Origin: Pseudomonas sp. C1C7
GTDB taxonomy: Bacteria; Pseudomonadota; Gammaproteobacteria; Pseudomonadales; Pseudomonadaceae
Length of the DNA: 64,000 bases
Reading direction: 5' to 3'
Assembly: GCF_013359595.1 (NCBI RefSeq)
Contig: NZ_JABFMP010000002.1
Location: 48,130-112,129, forward strand
The notes beneath the pieces were generated by a model. That model saw only the letters and a list, made by a program, of their open reading frames with translations. It was not told where the DNA came from and did not search any database. Shown one piece after another: positions 24,451-33,624 of the stretch (positions are counted from its first letter, which is position 1; the number at the start of each line of letters is the position of its first letter). Position numbers and translations under genes: made by a program.

Positions 24451-25659
24451 GTGCCGACGTTCGATTACCGCGCTGACAATGCCCAGGGCCGGCGCTGCAA
24501 GGGCCGGATTGAAGCCGATAGCCCGCGTCACGCCCGCCAGTTGATGCGTGAGCGAGGCTTGTGGCCGCGCGAATTGCAGGAGGTGCGGGTGGGGGGAGAC
24601 AAAGGCCGGCAGCCACGCAGCGCAAGCCTTGGCGCGGCGGATCTGGCGTTGTTGACGCTGCAACTGTCCACCCTGGTTCAGGCCGGTCTGCCGCTTGAGG
24701 AAGCCCTTGAGGCGGTGGCGAAACAGAGTGCCAAACGCAAGGTCGCCAGCCTGCTGTCGGCGGTCAGGAGTCGAGTGATGGAAGGGCATGCGCTGTCCAC
24801 TGCGCTGGGCCAGTTTCCCAAGGCGTTTCCCGAATTGTTTCGCGCCACCGTCGCCGCCGGTGAACGGTCCGGTCATCTGGGTGACGTGCTCGAGCAACTG
24901 GCGGCATACACCCAGGCGCGCCAGGCCTCGCGACAGAAAATCCAGATGGCCCTGGTGTACCCGCTGATCCTGATGCTGAGCAGCGTGGTGATCGTCGGTT
25001 TTCTGCTCGGTTACGTCGTGCCGGACGTGGTGAAGATCTTCGTCGACAGCGGGCAGGCGTTGCCTTGGCTGACCATTGCGCTGATCGGTGTGAGCGATGC
25101 CTTGCGCAGTCATGGCCTGCTGTTTCTCGGCGCCCTGGCTGCACTGGTCGGCCTCTGGCGCGGGAGTTTGCGCCAGCCCCTCTGGCGGTTGCGCTGGCAC
25201 CGCCTGGCGTTGAACCTGCCAGTGATCGGCGAAGTGCTGCGGGCGATGGAAGCCGCGCGGTTTGCCAGCACCCTGGCGATTCTCGGCAAAAGCGCCGTGC
25301 CCTTGGTCGACGCCCTGGAAATCGCCGCCGCCGTGATCGGCAACCTGACCATCCGCGCACGCATGGTCGATGTCGCCCGCTCGGTCCGCGAGGGCGTCAC
25401 CCTGACCCGCGGCCTGGAACGCAGCGGCGACATCCCGCCGATGATGTTGCACATGATCGCCAGCGGCGAGCGTGCCGGAGAACTCGACCGCATGCTGGCC
25501 CGCGCCGCCGAACAGCAGGAAAGCAGCCTGGCGGCACGCATCGCTCTGGTGGTGAGCCTGTTCGAGCCGGCCATGTTGGTGCTGATGGGCGCCGTGGTGC
25601 TGCTGATCGTCCTGGCCATCCTGCTGCCCATTCTCAGCCTCAACCAATTGGTGAATTGA
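24451..25659 (+). CDS. gspF: Type II secretion inner-membrane platform protein GspF
   Basis: Polytopic platform protein of 402 residues with two repeated T2SSF domains (about 70-190 and 270-395) and three membrane segments (about 170-190, 220-240, 375-395). It binds GspE and GspL. The start is GTG 24451, immediately after the gspE stop, giving the MPTFDYRADNAQGRRCKG N-terminus typical of the family. gspG begins three bases after its stop. Confidence 0.95.
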   Translation: MPTFDYRADNAQGRRCKGRIEADSPRHARQLMRERGLWPRELQEVRVGGDKGRQPRSASLGAADLALLTLQLSTLVQAGLPLEEALEAVAKQSAKRKVASLLSAVRSRVMEGHALSTALGQFPKAFPELFRATVAAGERSGHLGDVLEQLAAYTQARQASRQKIQMALVYPLILMLSSVVIVGFLLGYVVPDVVKIFVDSGQALPWLTIALIGVSDALRSHGLLFLGALAALVGLWRGSLRQPLWRLRWHRLALNLPVIGEVLRAMEAARFASTLAILGKSAVPLVDALEIAAAVIGNLTIRARMVDVARSVREGVTLTRGLERSGDIPPMMLHMIASGERAGELDRMLARAAEQQESSLAARIALVVSLFEPAMLVLMGAVVLLIVLAILLPILSLNQLVN

Positions 25660-25662
25660 CCC

Positions 25663-26112
25663 ATGCAAGCCTCACGTCCCAGCAAATCCCAGCGCGGTTT
25701 TACCCTGATCGAAATCATGGTGGTGGTCGTCATCATCGGCATCCTCGGGTCCATCGTGGTGCCGCAGTTCATGAGCCGTCCCGATCAGGCCAAGGTCACC
25801 GCGACCAAAACCGATATCCAGGCCATCGCCACCGCGCTGGAAATGTATCGCCTCGATAACTTCCAGTACCCCTCGACGCAGCAGGGACTGGAGGCGTTGC
25901 ACAATCGCCCTTCGGGGCTGCCGGCCGCGCGCAGCTGGAACCCTCAGGGTTATTTGAAAAGCTTGCCGGTGGATCCTTGGGGCACGCCCTATCAATACCT
26001 CAACCCCGGTGTGAAGTCGGTCGATGGCAGCTATGACCTTTACTCCCTGGGCTCCGATGGCGTGGTGGGTGGCGAGGGGCATGCGGCCGACATCGGCAAC
26101 TGGGGTGGCTGA
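25663..26112 (+). CDS. gspG: Type II secretion major pseudopilin GspG
   Basis: Major pseudopilin of 149 residues. A short basic leader precedes the prepilin peptidase site G/FTLIE, followed by the hydrophobic helix and a globular domain with the STQQGLEAL and DPWGTPYQYLNPG segments that bind calcium in this family. No prepilin peptidase gene lies in this operon, so processing presumably relies on PilD encoded elsewhere. Confidence 0.96.
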   Translation: MQASRPSKSQRGFTLIEIMVVVVIIGILGSIVVPQFMSRPDQAKVTATKTDIQAIATALEMYRLDNFQYPSTQQGLEALHNRPSGLPAARSWNPQGYLKSLPVDPWGTPYQYLNPGVKSVDGSYDLYSLGSDGVVGGEGHAADIGNWGG

Positions 26113-26115
26113 TTC

Positions 26116-26583
26116 ATGGGGCGTGGCTGTCGGGGATTCACATTGCTGGAACTGATGATCGTGATCGTGCTGATCGGCGTGCTGCTGGGCATGGTGAATT
26201 TGGCCGCTGGCATCAATCCGGCGCGGCAGGCGAGGCAGGAAGCGGACGTCCTGACGGGCGTGATCCGGCAGTTTCGCGAGCGCGCGGTGCTGGAAAGCCA
26301 GGAGTACGGCGTGCGTTTGAGCAACGAGGGTTATCGCACCTTGCGTCTGGGCATCAGTGGCTGGGAGCCGGTCACGGCGCTTCATCGCTGGCCGGCCGAT
26401 TTGCGCCTGCGCCTGCAGCACGACGGCTATTTCGTGAGCCTGGCAAGCGACGAAGGTCCGCCGCAATTGCTGCTGCTCAGCAGTGATGAAATCAGCGCCT
26501 TCAGCCTGACCTTCGAAAGCGCCGGTCGCAGCGGGTTGAGCCTGTCCAGCGATGGCATCGGCGAGGTGGTGATCGATGGCTAA
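26116..26583 (+). CDS. gspH: Type II secretion minor pseudopilin GspH
   Basis: Minor pseudopilin of 155 residues with a very short leader (MGRGCRG) before the cleavage site G/FTLLELMIV, a hydrophobic helix and a beta-rich globular domain. It starts three bases after gspG and overlaps gspI by eight bases. Confidence 0.92.
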   Translation: MGRGCRGFTLLELMIVIVLIGVLLGMVNLAAGINPARQARQEADVLTGVIRQFRERAVLESQEYGVRLSNEGYRTLRLGISGWEPVTALHRWPADLRLRLQHDGYFVSLASDEGPPQLLLLSSDEISAFSLTFESAGRSGLSLSSDGIGEVVIDG

Positions 26584-26947
26584 GCGGCGCATGGGCGGCT
26601 TTACCCTGCTGGAAATCATGGTGGCGCTGACCGTGTTCGCGACACTGGCCACGGCCGTGTTGTCCGCCAGCCAATACGTGCTCAGGCAGGCCTCGACGGT
26701 GGAAGAACGGTTACTCGCGGCCTGGGTGGCGGACAACCAATTGAATGAGCTGCGTCTGCAAAACGAGTCGGATTTCGGGCAGTCGCAGCGGGTGGTGAAT
26801 ATGGACCGTCGGGACTGGATCGTTCGCCGGCAGGTGGGTTCGTCGAGCGATCCGCGCCTGATCAGGATCGATCTTCAGGTCAGCCTCGCCGGACGCGATC
26901 AGACCCTATACCGCGCCAGTGCCTGGATCCCCCATCGTGATCAATGA
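26576..26947 (+). CDS. gspI: Type II secretion minor pseudopilin GspI
   Basis: Minor pseudopilin of 123 residues with leader MAKRRMGG, cleavage before FTLLEIMVALTVFA and a small globular domain containing the WVADNQLNEL segment common to GspI. It overlaps gspH upstream and gspJ downstream. With J and K it forms the pseudopilus tip. Confidence 0.93.
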   Translation: MAKRRMGGFTLLEIMVALTVFATLATAVLSASQYVLRQASTVEERLLAAWVADNQLNELRLQNESDFGQSQRVVNMDRRDWIVRRQVGSSSDPRLIRIDLQVSLAGRDQTLYRASAWIPHRDQ

Positions 26948-27476
26948 GCAGCGCGGTTTCACCTTGCTGGAGCTGGTGATCGCCCTGGCGATATTCGCCT
27001 TATTGGGGCTGGCCAGCTGGACGCTGTTCGACGGTGTCGTGCGCGTGCAACAGGGCACCCAGGGCCACGAGCGCGAGTTGCGCAGCCTGCAACGCGCCGT
27101 GGCCCTGATCGAGCGCGACCTGCTGCACATCACCGAACAACCCATCGTGCTTACGCCCACGCAAGTGCACTGGCAGCGGGGCAATTGGCGCAACCCGCTG
27201 GATCAGCCACGCAGCGAGCGCCAGGCACTGACGTATCGGCTCGACAGCGGCGTGTTATGGCGCGAGAGCCGCAGTGAAGGCGCGCTCCAGGTACAACGGC
27301 AAAAACTGCTCGACGATGTCCGGCAGCTGAGCTGGCGCCTGTTCGACGCTCAAGACGGCTGGCGAAACGATTGGCCGAGCGGGTCGAAGGCGCCGCTGGC
27401 GCTGGAAGTGCAACTGTCGGCAGGGCGCTTCGAAGGGATCCGCCGCGTGTTGCTGTTGCCCGGTGCATTGCCATGA
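26937..27476 (+). CDS. gspJ: Type II secretion minor pseudopilin GspJ
   Basis: Minor pseudopilin of 179 residues. I choose the GTG at 26937, inside the end of gspI, because it gives the usual short leader MINEQRG before FTLLELVIALAIFALL; a GTG at 26919 would lengthen the leader by six residues. The globular part has the RAVALIERDLLHI and DGWRNDWPSGSKAPLALEV segments typical of GspJ. Its stop overlaps the gspK start (ATGA). Confidence 0.92.
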   Translation: MINEQRGFTLLELVIALAIFALLGLASWTLFDGVVRVQQGTQGHERELRSLQRAVALIERDLLHITEQPIVLTPTQVHWQRGNWRNPLDQPRSERQALTYRLDSGVLWRESRSEGALQVQRQKLLDDVRQLSWRLFDAQDGWRNDWPSGSKAPLALEVQLSAGRFEGIRRVLLLPGALP

Positions 27477-28285
27477 GGGCACGGCAACGGGGCGTTGCGC
27501 TGATCAGCGTGTTGCTGGTCATGAGCCTGGCGTTGTTGATCGTTGGCGGCGTTCTACGCAGTCATCGTTTGTTGCTGCAAAGCAGTGGGCAGCAGGTGCA
27601 GCAGATGCACCTGCGGCAGTTGGCGGTTACCGGGGAAGTCTGGGCGTTGGCAGCACTGAAAAAACACAGCGAGCCAATGGCCGAACGCAACGCATCGTTC
27701 GACATTGACGGTGCGCGGATCCAGGTCGAGATCGAAGACCTGGCCGGGCGTTTCAATCTCAATGCTCTGCTCAAGCAAGGGCAGATCGATCAAGTCACCC
27801 TCAATCGCTGGGCACGCCTGTTGGCGCTGCTGGAGTTGCCAGAAGTGCGGCTGGAGCAAGTCGGCGCGCTGCGGGAACTGAGCCAACTGCGACTGCTGCC
27901 GGGCATCGACGGTCACTGGCTGCGTCGACTGGAGCCTTGGGTCGCCCTGTTACCCACGGACGCCGCACTGAACATCAACACCGCCCCGGCACTGCTATTG
28001 CGCAGCCTCGATGGCATTGACGGTGCGATCGCCGACGCGTTCGTGCAACAGCGAGCCGCCACTCCATGGCCAAGCGTCCAGGCCTTCACCCAGGACCCGT
28101 TGCTCGCCGGTGCTGGCGTGAGCAGCCATGGTCTTGGCATCGACAGTCGCTGGCTGCGTATCAACGTTCAGGTGGCACATGGACCGAATCGATTACGCCT
28201 GGCCACCGATGTCGAACGCGACGCCAAGACCGGTCAGCTCAATGTCCTGCAACGTCGATTGCTGCCACCAAATCCCAAGAGATGA
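27473..28285 (+). CDS. gspK: Type II secretion minor pseudopilin GspK
   Basis: Large minor pseudopilin of 270 residues that caps the pseudopilus. The leader MRARQRG precedes VALISVLLVMSLALL; as usual for GspK the position after the helix start lacks the conserved Glu found in other pseudopilins. The alpha-helical insert domain includes FNLNALLKQG and LNINTAPALLLRSL. Somewhat shorter than the typical 310-330 residues. The start is fixed by the ATGA overlap with gspJ. Confidence 0.92.
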   Translation: MRARQRGVALISVLLVMSLALLIVGGVLRSHRLLLQSSGQQVQQMHLRQLAVTGEVWALAALKKHSEPMAERNASFDIDGARIQVEIEDLAGRFNLNALLKQGQIDQVTLNRWARLLALLELPEVRLEQVGALRELSQLRLLPGIDGHWLRRLEPWVALLPTDAALNINTAPALLLRSLDGIDGAIADAFVQQRAATPWPSVQAFTQDPLLAGAGVSSHGLGIDSRWLRINVQVAHGPNRLRLATDVERDAKTGQLNVLQRRLLPPNPKR

Positions 28286-28289
28286 CTCC

Positions 28290-29381
28290 ATGAAAACCTG
28301 GCTTTACCTGACGGCCGAAGGCCTTGCTGCGCCATCGCTCGACTGGCCGTGTTGCCTGTGGTCCCAGACCGGCGGACGACAAACCCTGCCTTTGAGCGAG
28401 GCGGCGCGAAGGCTCAAGGGGAAGGCCGTCGAGCTGTTGTTGCCCATGGAATCATGCAGCTGGCTGCGCAGTGAGTCATGGCCTTCCCGGCGTCGACCGG
28501 ACGCCAAAGCCCTCGCATTCGCCGTTGAAGAACAATTGAGCGAAGCGCTGGAGAGGCTGCACTTGAGTGTCGGCCGTCGCGATCCACAAGGGCGCTATCC
28601 CCTGATGGTGATAGGTCGGGAGCGTTTCGCCGGTGTGCTGGCGTTACTAGCCCAAAGCGCGGTCGAGGTGCGTTCGGTGTTCGTCGATGCCGATCTGCTA
28701 CCGGCGGATCAGGCCTTGGGCGCGCGATGGTTCGGCCGCTGGCTGTTGGGGGGCGCGCTGGAGGCTCGCCTGGCGCTCGGGGACGAGGCGTTGGCCTCGC
28801 TCAAGCCTTGCCTGCCCGCCGACATGCAGTGGCACCCGGACGATGTCGATCATTGGTTAAGCGGCGAACACAGTCAGGCCATCAACCTGCTGCACGGCGA
28901 TTTCGCCTTGGGCCGTACGCCTTTGCCCTGGCGTTTCGGCGCGATGGCGGCCTTGATCCTGGTGCTGCTGACCTGGGGCGCCGGTGAGACGCGAGTCCGT
29001 TTTCTCGAACATGAAAGCCGGCAGATTTACAGCCGCAATGAGCAGCAGTTCAAGGCGCTCTATCCGGAGCAAACCCGCATCGTCGACCTCGCGGCGCAAT
29101 TTCGAGCCCTGCAGAGTCAGGGGGCTCAGGCACAAGGCAGTCACATCGCCAACCTGGTCAAGCTGGTCGAGCAGGTCGTCGGTGCCAGCCATGTCGAAGT
29201 GCAGCGTATTGAGTTTCGCGACGGCGACGGCTGGAAAGTCCAACTCACCGCCAACAGCTTTGCCGAGCTTGAGCAGATGCGCGAGCGGGGGCGGCAGCAG
29301 GGCTTGCCTGTGCGTATCGACAGTGCGAGCAAGGATCGAAATCGGGTGCAGGCAACCTTGACCATGGAGCAAGGCGCATGA
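28290..29381 (+). CDS. gspL: Type II secretion protein GspL
   Basis: Bitopic inner-membrane protein of 363 residues that recruits GspE and pairs with GspM. It has an actin-like cytoplasmic domain (about 1-210), a membrane segment at about 217-235 and a periplasmic ferredoxin-like domain. I use the ATG at 28290, five bases after gspK, which gives the normal MKTWLYLTAEG start; the upstream in-frame extension lies inside gspK. It overlaps gspM by four bases. Confidence 0.9.
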   Translation: MKTWLYLTAEGLAAPSLDWPCCLWSQTGGRQTLPLSEAARRLKGKAVELLLPMESCSWLRSESWPSRRRPDAKALAFAVEEQLSEALERLHLSVGRRDPQGRYPLMVIGRERFAGVLALLAQSAVEVRSVFVDADLLPADQALGARWFGRWLLGGALEARLALGDEALASLKPCLPADMQWHPDDVDHWLSGEHSQAINLLHGDFALGRTPLPWRFGAMAALILVLLTWGAGETRVRFLEHESRQIYSRNEQQFKALYPEQTRIVDLAAQFRALQSQGAQAQGSHIANLVKLVEQVVGASHVEVQRIEFRDGDGWKVQLTANSFAELEQMRERGRQQGLPVRIDSASKDRNRVQATLTMEQGA

Positions 29382-29824
29382 AGTTCACAGGTTTTATGGC
29401 GAAGTGGCAGGGCTTGTCCCTTCGCGAACAGCGCATGGTGTTGATCCTCAGCCTGTTTGTCCTGAGCGTCGCGGCATTCGGCCTGATCTGGCAACCCACG
29501 CAACAACGGCTGGCGGTCGCCGAGCGTCAGCATCGACAGCAAATGGCCCTGGCCGCGCAACTGCAACAGGCGCTGCCGCGCACTCATGCACCGGGCCCCG
29601 TTGATCAACCTTTGTCACTACGCATCAGCGAAAGCGTCGCCGCCACAGGGCTGGAATTGCATCAGATGGACACCGACAACGACCTGCTGCGCCTGACCCT
29701 CAGCGGCGAGGCGAGGGCATTGCTGTCATGGCTCGACGGCCTGGAGCGCGACGGCGTTACCCTGCAATCGCTGATGCTGGAAAAGCGTGAAGCGGTGCTG
29801 CATGCGCAGGTGGCCGTCAGGTGA
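29378..29824 (+). CDS. gspM: Type II secretion protein GspM
   Basis: Small bitopic inner-membrane protein of 148 residues: a short cytoplasmic N-terminus, a membrane helix at about residues 20-40, a coiled-coil stretch and a ferredoxin-like domain. It stabilises GspL and is the last gene of the operon; there is no gspN or gspO. A REP pair begins almost at its stop codon. Confidence 0.9.
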   Translation: MKFTGFMAKWQGLSLREQRMVLILSLFVLSVAAFGLIWQPTQQRLAVAERQHRQQMALAAQLQQALPRTHAPGPVDQPLSLRISESVAATGLELHQMDTDNDLLRLTLSGEARALLSWLDGLERDGVTLQSLMLEKREAVLHAQVAVR

Positions 29825-29827
29825 CCC

Positions 29828-29908
29828 CTGTAGGAGCTGCCGCAGGCTGCGATCTTTCTACAACAAGATCAAAAGATCGCAGCCTCGTTGCACTCGACAG
29901 CTCCTACA
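29828..29908. repeat. REP pair (type A)
   Basis: Inverted copies of the CTGTAGGAGCTGCCGCAGGCTGCGATC palindrome (second copy diverged) lie between the convergent ends of gspM and the MFS transporter gene. They probably function as a transcript-end structure. Confidence 0.85.
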
Positions 29909-29930
29909 CAGCTTCTACAGGGGAGTGGGT

Positions 29931-31193
29931 TCATTGCAACGGCGGCAATTTCGCCAGCTTCAGCGCCACCGCCAACGCCACTAGCAGCAACGCACCGATG
30001 AACAGGCCGATACCATTCCAGCCGCCCACATGCCAGAACACACCGCCGGCTGTACCGGCAACGCTTGAACCGGCGTAGTAGCTGAACAGGTACAGCGAAG
30101 ACGCCTGGCCCTTGGCCTTGAGGGCGCGGCGGCCGATCCAGCTGCTGGCCACCGAATGGGCGCCGAAGAAGCCGAAGGTGAACACCAGCATGCCGAAGAT
30201 CACCAGCGGTAGCGGTGTGAACATCGTCAGGGCAAGGCCGGCGATCATCAGTGCGATGGTGCTCCACAGGACTTTGCGTCGCCCGAGTTTGTCCGCCAGG
30301 GCACCGATTTTCGCCGAGCTGTAGATGCCCGACAGGTACACCACCGACAGCAGCCCGACGAAGGCCTGTTCCATGTGGTACGGCTCGGCCAGCAAGCGGT
30401 AGCCGATGTAGTTGAACAAGGTGACGAACGCGCCCATCAGCACGAAGGCTTCAAGGAATAGCAGCGGCAGACCGGCATCGCGAAAGTGCAGGATGAAACC
30501 GTCGAGCAGGCTGCGCGGGTGCAGCGAACGGGAGCGGAAGTTGCGCGATTCGGGGAGGATCTTCCAGAACACCGCCGCCGCGATCAGTGCCAGACCACCG
30601 ATCACCAGCATCGCCGTGTGCCAGCTGATGAAGTCGATCAACACCCCTGTGATCAAGCGCCCACTCATGCCGCCGATGGCGTTGCCCGCGATGTACAGGC
30701 CCATGGCCAAACCGAGGTGCTGCGGGTGGATCTCCTCACTCAAATAGGTCATGGCGACCGCCGCCAGACCGCTCAGGGACAAGCCAATCAGCGCCCGCAT
30801 TACGAGCACACCTTCCCAGCTTGGCATCATCGCACTGGCCATGGTGCACAGCGCGGCGGCAAACAGCGCCGTGACCATCACCGGCTTGCGCCCGACGCGA
30901 TCGGACAAGGGGCCTGTGATCAACAGGCCGATGGCGAGCATGCCCGTGGCCACCGAGAGGATCAGGCTGCTCTGCGCTGCATTGATCGAATATTCGTGGG
31001 ACAGCATCGGCATCATCGGCTGCACGCAGTAGAGCAGGGCGAAGGTCGCGAAGCCGCCGCAGAACAGCGCCAGCACCGTACGCATGAAAGCCGGCGTGCC
31101 TTTTTCGATGTAGATCTCTTGCAGTTCGGCGACGACATCCTCCACGGCAGCGGGAGAAATTTCATGGGCGAGTGGAGCGACAGCAGTTTTCAC
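29931..31193 (-). CDS. MFS transporter (YnfM-like)
   Basis: Major facilitator family permease of 420 residues with 12 predicted membrane helices and the MFS loop motif GPLSDRVGRKPVM after helix 2, with a related GALADKLGRRKVL motif mid-protein. I choose the GTG at 31193 because GAGGT lies about 6 bases upstream; a GTG at 31211 would add six residues. It is divergent from a LysR gene, as in the E. coli ynfM/ynfL pair, suggesting a regulator-transporter unit. The substrate is not known; arabinose-type or drug efflux are common guesses. Confidence 0.85.
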   Translation of the reverse strand: MKTAVAPLAHEISPAAVEDVVAELQEIYIEKGTPAFMRTVLALFCGGFATFALLYCVQPMMPMLSHEYSINAAQSSLILSVATGMLAIGLLITGPLSDRVGRKPVMVTALFAAALCTMASAMMPSWEGVLVMRALIGLSLSGLAAVAMTYLSEEIHPQHLGLAMGLYIAGNAIGGMSGRLITGVLIDFISWHTAMLVIGGLALIAAAVFWKILPESRNFRSRSLHPRSLLDGFILHFRDAGLPLLFLEAFVLMGAFVTLFNYIGYRLLAEPYHMEQAFVGLLSVVYLSGIYSSAKIGALADKLGRRKVLWSTIALMIAGLALTMFTPLPLVIFGMLVFTFGFFGAHSVASSWIGRRALKAKGQASSLYLFSYYAGSSVAGTAGGVFWHVGGWNGIGLFIGALLLVALAVALKLAKLPPLQ

Positions 31194-31261
31194 GGTGGAC
31201 CTCGGTAGCACACAGCCGGTCAGGCAATGAAAAAAGCATATAGCTGGCTAATGATTCAATC

Positions 31262-31271
31262 CAATATATTG
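31262..31271. promoter_or_regulatory. Candidate LysR-type operator in the divergent gap
   Basis: The AT-rich gap between the divergent transporter and regulator contains the palindrome CAATATATTG and nearby ATAGCT repeats (about 31240 and 31285). LysR proteins commonly bind such sites between divergent genes. Assignment is by position and symmetry only. Confidence 0.35.
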
Positions 31272-31312
31272 TTCGACCTGTTTGATAGCTTTAACGACCT
31301 AATGAGGTTTCC

Positions 31313-32215
31313 ATGGAATTGCGTCATCTGCGCTACTTCATCGCCGTCGCCGAGGAACTGCACTTCGGCCGCGCCGCACAGGCCCTGGGCATCTCCCAGC
31401 CGCCGCTGAGCCAGCAGATTCAGGCGCTGGAACAGGAGCTCGGCGCGCGCTTGTTCGAACGTACCAATCGTCGGGTAGAACTGAGTGAAGCCGGTCGGCT
31501 GTTCCTGGAAGAGGCGCGACTGGTGCTGGCGCAGGTCGACAAGGCGGCGGATGTGGCGCGGCGGGCGCAATTGGGTGAGCTTGGCGAGCTGAAAATCGGC
31601 TTCACCTCGTCGGCGCCATTCAATACCACCATTCCCCAGGCGATCTTCGAGTTCCGCCAGCGCTTCCCGGCGGTGCACCTCAACCTGAGGGAAATGAGCA
31701 GTACACAGGTGGCGGATGCGCTGGTGGACGAGTCGATCGAGGTCGGCATCATGCGCCCGCTGGGCTTGCCGGATTCGCTCAGCGTGGTCGAGCTGATGCG
31801 CGAGCCGCTGGTCGCGGTGCTCAGCTCCAAGGACCCGTTGGTGGAGGGCAGTGAAGAGGGGCTCTACCTGTCCGCCCTGGCCCTCGAACCTTTCGTGTTT
31901 TTCCCGCGCAGCTACGGCAGCGGCCTCTATGCCCAGTTGTTGAGCCTGGCGCGGGATGCCGGCTTCAGCCCGCACTTCGCCCAGGAGGCCGGGGAGGCAA
32001 TGACCATCATCGGGCTGGTGGCGGCGGGATTGGGCGTATCGGTGATGCCGGCATCGTACCGACGGATGCGCATCGACGGCGTGGTCTACCGACCCCTGCT
32101 GGACCCGGCGGCGGAGTCGGCGGTGTGGCTGGTGCAGCGCAAGGACCAGAAGTCGGCCATGGCGCGGGCGTTTGTGGAGTTGTTGACCAGTAAGGTTGAG
32201 TCGCTGAAGTCCTGA
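31313..32215 (+). CDS. LysR family transcriptional regulator
   Basis: Regulator of 300 residues. An N-terminal winged helix-turn-helix (about 1-60, MELRHLRYFIAVAEELHFGRAA) is followed by a periplasmic-binding-like effector domain (about 90-295). Sequence style is that of the BenM/CatM/AlsR group. TGAGG (31303-31307) precedes the ATG. By position it likely controls the divergent MFS transporter and itself; the ligand is unknown. Confidence 0.9.
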   Translation: MELRHLRYFIAVAEELHFGRAAQALGISQPPLSQQIQALEQELGARLFERTNRRVELSEAGRLFLEEARLVLAQVDKAADVARRAQLGELGELKIGFTSSAPFNTTIPQAIFEFRQRFPAVHLNLREMSSTQVADALVDESIEVGIMRPLGLPDSLSVVELMREPLVAVLSSKDPLVEGSEEGLYLSALALEPFVFFPRSYGSGLYAQLLSLARDAGFSPHFAQEAGEAMTIIGLVAAGLGVSVMPASYRRMRIDGVVYRPLLDPAAESAVWLVQRKDQKSAMARAFVELLTSKVESLKS

Positions 32216-32223
32216 CGGCTGCG

Positions 32224-32393
32224 CCATCATCGCGGGCAAGCCCGCTCCCACAATGGTCGAGAGTGGCTGAAAAATCTCTGCTTCACCCGAAAACCTGTGG
32301 GAGCGGGCTTGCCCGCGATGGAGGCGCAGGCAACGCGGGGATTCAGGCGGCCCGCGTTATCGTTGACGACCATCGCGAGCAGGCTCCCACAGA
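32224..32393. repeat. REP cluster (type B, GTGGGAGCGGGCTTGCCCGCGAT)
   Basis: Three copies of the type B palindrome lie in alternating orientation (about 32225-32252, 32296-32321, and a diverged copy at 32370-32392). They fill the gap between the convergent LysR gene and the end of the APE operon. The same type is found inside that operon at 36481-36570. Confidence 0.92.
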
Positions 32394-32397
32394 CTGA

Positions 32398-33624
32398 TTA
32401 TTGCCAGCGCTTGAAAATCAGCGAAGTATTCACCCCGCCAAACGCGAAGTTGTTGTTCATCACGAACTGATTACTCATCTGCCGGAACTCGCCACGCAGG
32501 TAATCGAGCTTGCCGCAGTTGGGGTCGACTGCATCGAGGTTTAGCGTGTGAACGTACAGGTCGCGGTTGAGCATTTCGATGCTGAACCAGGACTCCAGCG
32601 CGCCGCACGCGCCGAGGGTGTGGCCGAGGAAGCTTTTCTGCGAGCTGATGGGCATGTGTTCGCCGAACAGGCTGCTGGTGGCCAGGGTTTCGGCGATGTC
32701 GCCTTGTTCGGTCGCGGTGCCGTGGCCGTTCACGTAGCCGATGGCTGACGGCTCAAGGCCCGCATCTTCCAGCGCCAGCTCCATGGCCCGGCGCATGGTG
32801 ACCTGCTCGGGGCGGGTGGTGTGCTGGCCGTCGGCGTTGCTGCCGAAGCCGACGATCTCCGCATGGATATGCGCACCCCGCGCCAGGGCGTGCTCCAGCT
32901 CTTCCAGCACCAGCATGCCGGCGCCTTCACCGATCACCAGACCATCACGACCGGTGTCGTACGGACGCGGAGACAAGTGCGGCGTGTCGTTCTTCAGGCT
33001 GGTGGCGTAGAGCGCGTCGAACACCATCGCTTCGGTCGGGCACAGTTCTTCGGCGCCGCCGGCGAGCATCAGCGGCAGGCGGCCGAACTTGATCGCCTCG
33101 TACGCATAACCGATACCCTGGCTGCCGCTGGTGCAGGCGCTGGACGTCGGGATCAGGCGCCCGGTCAGACCAAAGAAGATGCTGATATTGGCCGCCGTGG
33201 TGTGCGGCATCATGCGCACGTAGGAGTTGGCGTTAAGACCTTCGGCCACCGAATTGAGCAGCATGTTGCCGAACGCCTTGATCTCGTCGGTGCTGCCGGT
33301 GGAGGAACCGCAGGCCACACCCATGCGCCCGTCCCTGATCGATTCGTCGCCCAGCAACCCAGCGTCCGCCAGGGCTTGCTCCGAGGCACCCACCGCCAGA
33401 CGCGAAACCCGGCCCATGCTGCGCAGTTGCTTGCGGGTCCAGTGACTCGGCACCTTGAAGTCATCGATAGGACCGGCCAGACGGGTGTTGAGTTCGGTGA
33501 AACGATCCCACTCGTCCATCCGGCGGATACCGCTCTGATTGGCCGCGAAGTGGCGGGCGATGGTGTCCCAGTCGCTGCCCAGTGAGGTGATGCCGGCCAT
33601 GCCGGTGACGACGACGCGCTTCAT
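32398..33624 (-). CDS. apeR: Aryl polyene beta-ketoacyl-ACP synthase (ApeR-like)
   Basis: FabF/FabB-type ketosynthase of 408 residues with an intact Cys-His-His triad: Cys about 164 in SACTSGSQG, His in NGHGTATEQGD and His in KSFLGHTLGACG. In aryl polyene clusters this second ketosynthase acts alongside the ApeO:ApeC pair; its exact step, possibly initiation, is less clear. The start is ATG 33624, overlapping the upstream ketoreductase stop (TGATG). Last gene of the 20-gene operon; a REP cluster follows its stop. Confidence 0.9.
   Translation of the reverse strand: MKRVVVTGMAGITSLGSDWDTIARHFAANQSGIRRMDEWDRFTELNTRLAGPIDDFKVPSHWTRKQLRSMGRVSRLAVGASEQALADAGLLGDESIRDGRMGVACGSSTGSTDEIKAFGNMLLNSVAEGLNANSYVRMMPHTTAANISIFFGLTGRLIPTSSACTSGSQGIGYAYEAIKFGRLPLMLAGGAEELCPTEAMVFDALYATSLKNDTPHLSPRPYDTGRDGLVIGEGAGMLVLEELEHALARGAHIHAEIVGFGSNADGQHTTRPEQVTMRRAMELALEDAGLEPSAIGYVNGHGTATEQGDIAETLATSSLFGEHMPISSQKSFLGHTLGACGALESWFSIEMLNRDLYVHTLNLDAVDPNCGKLDYLRGEFRQMSNQFVMNNNFAFGGVNTSLIFKRWQ

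Noticed and set aside
22891..25668. Open frame of 925 codons on the minus strand opposite gspE-gspF
   Set aside because: Gln/His-rich shadow of the well-supported gspE and gspF genes; no independent support.
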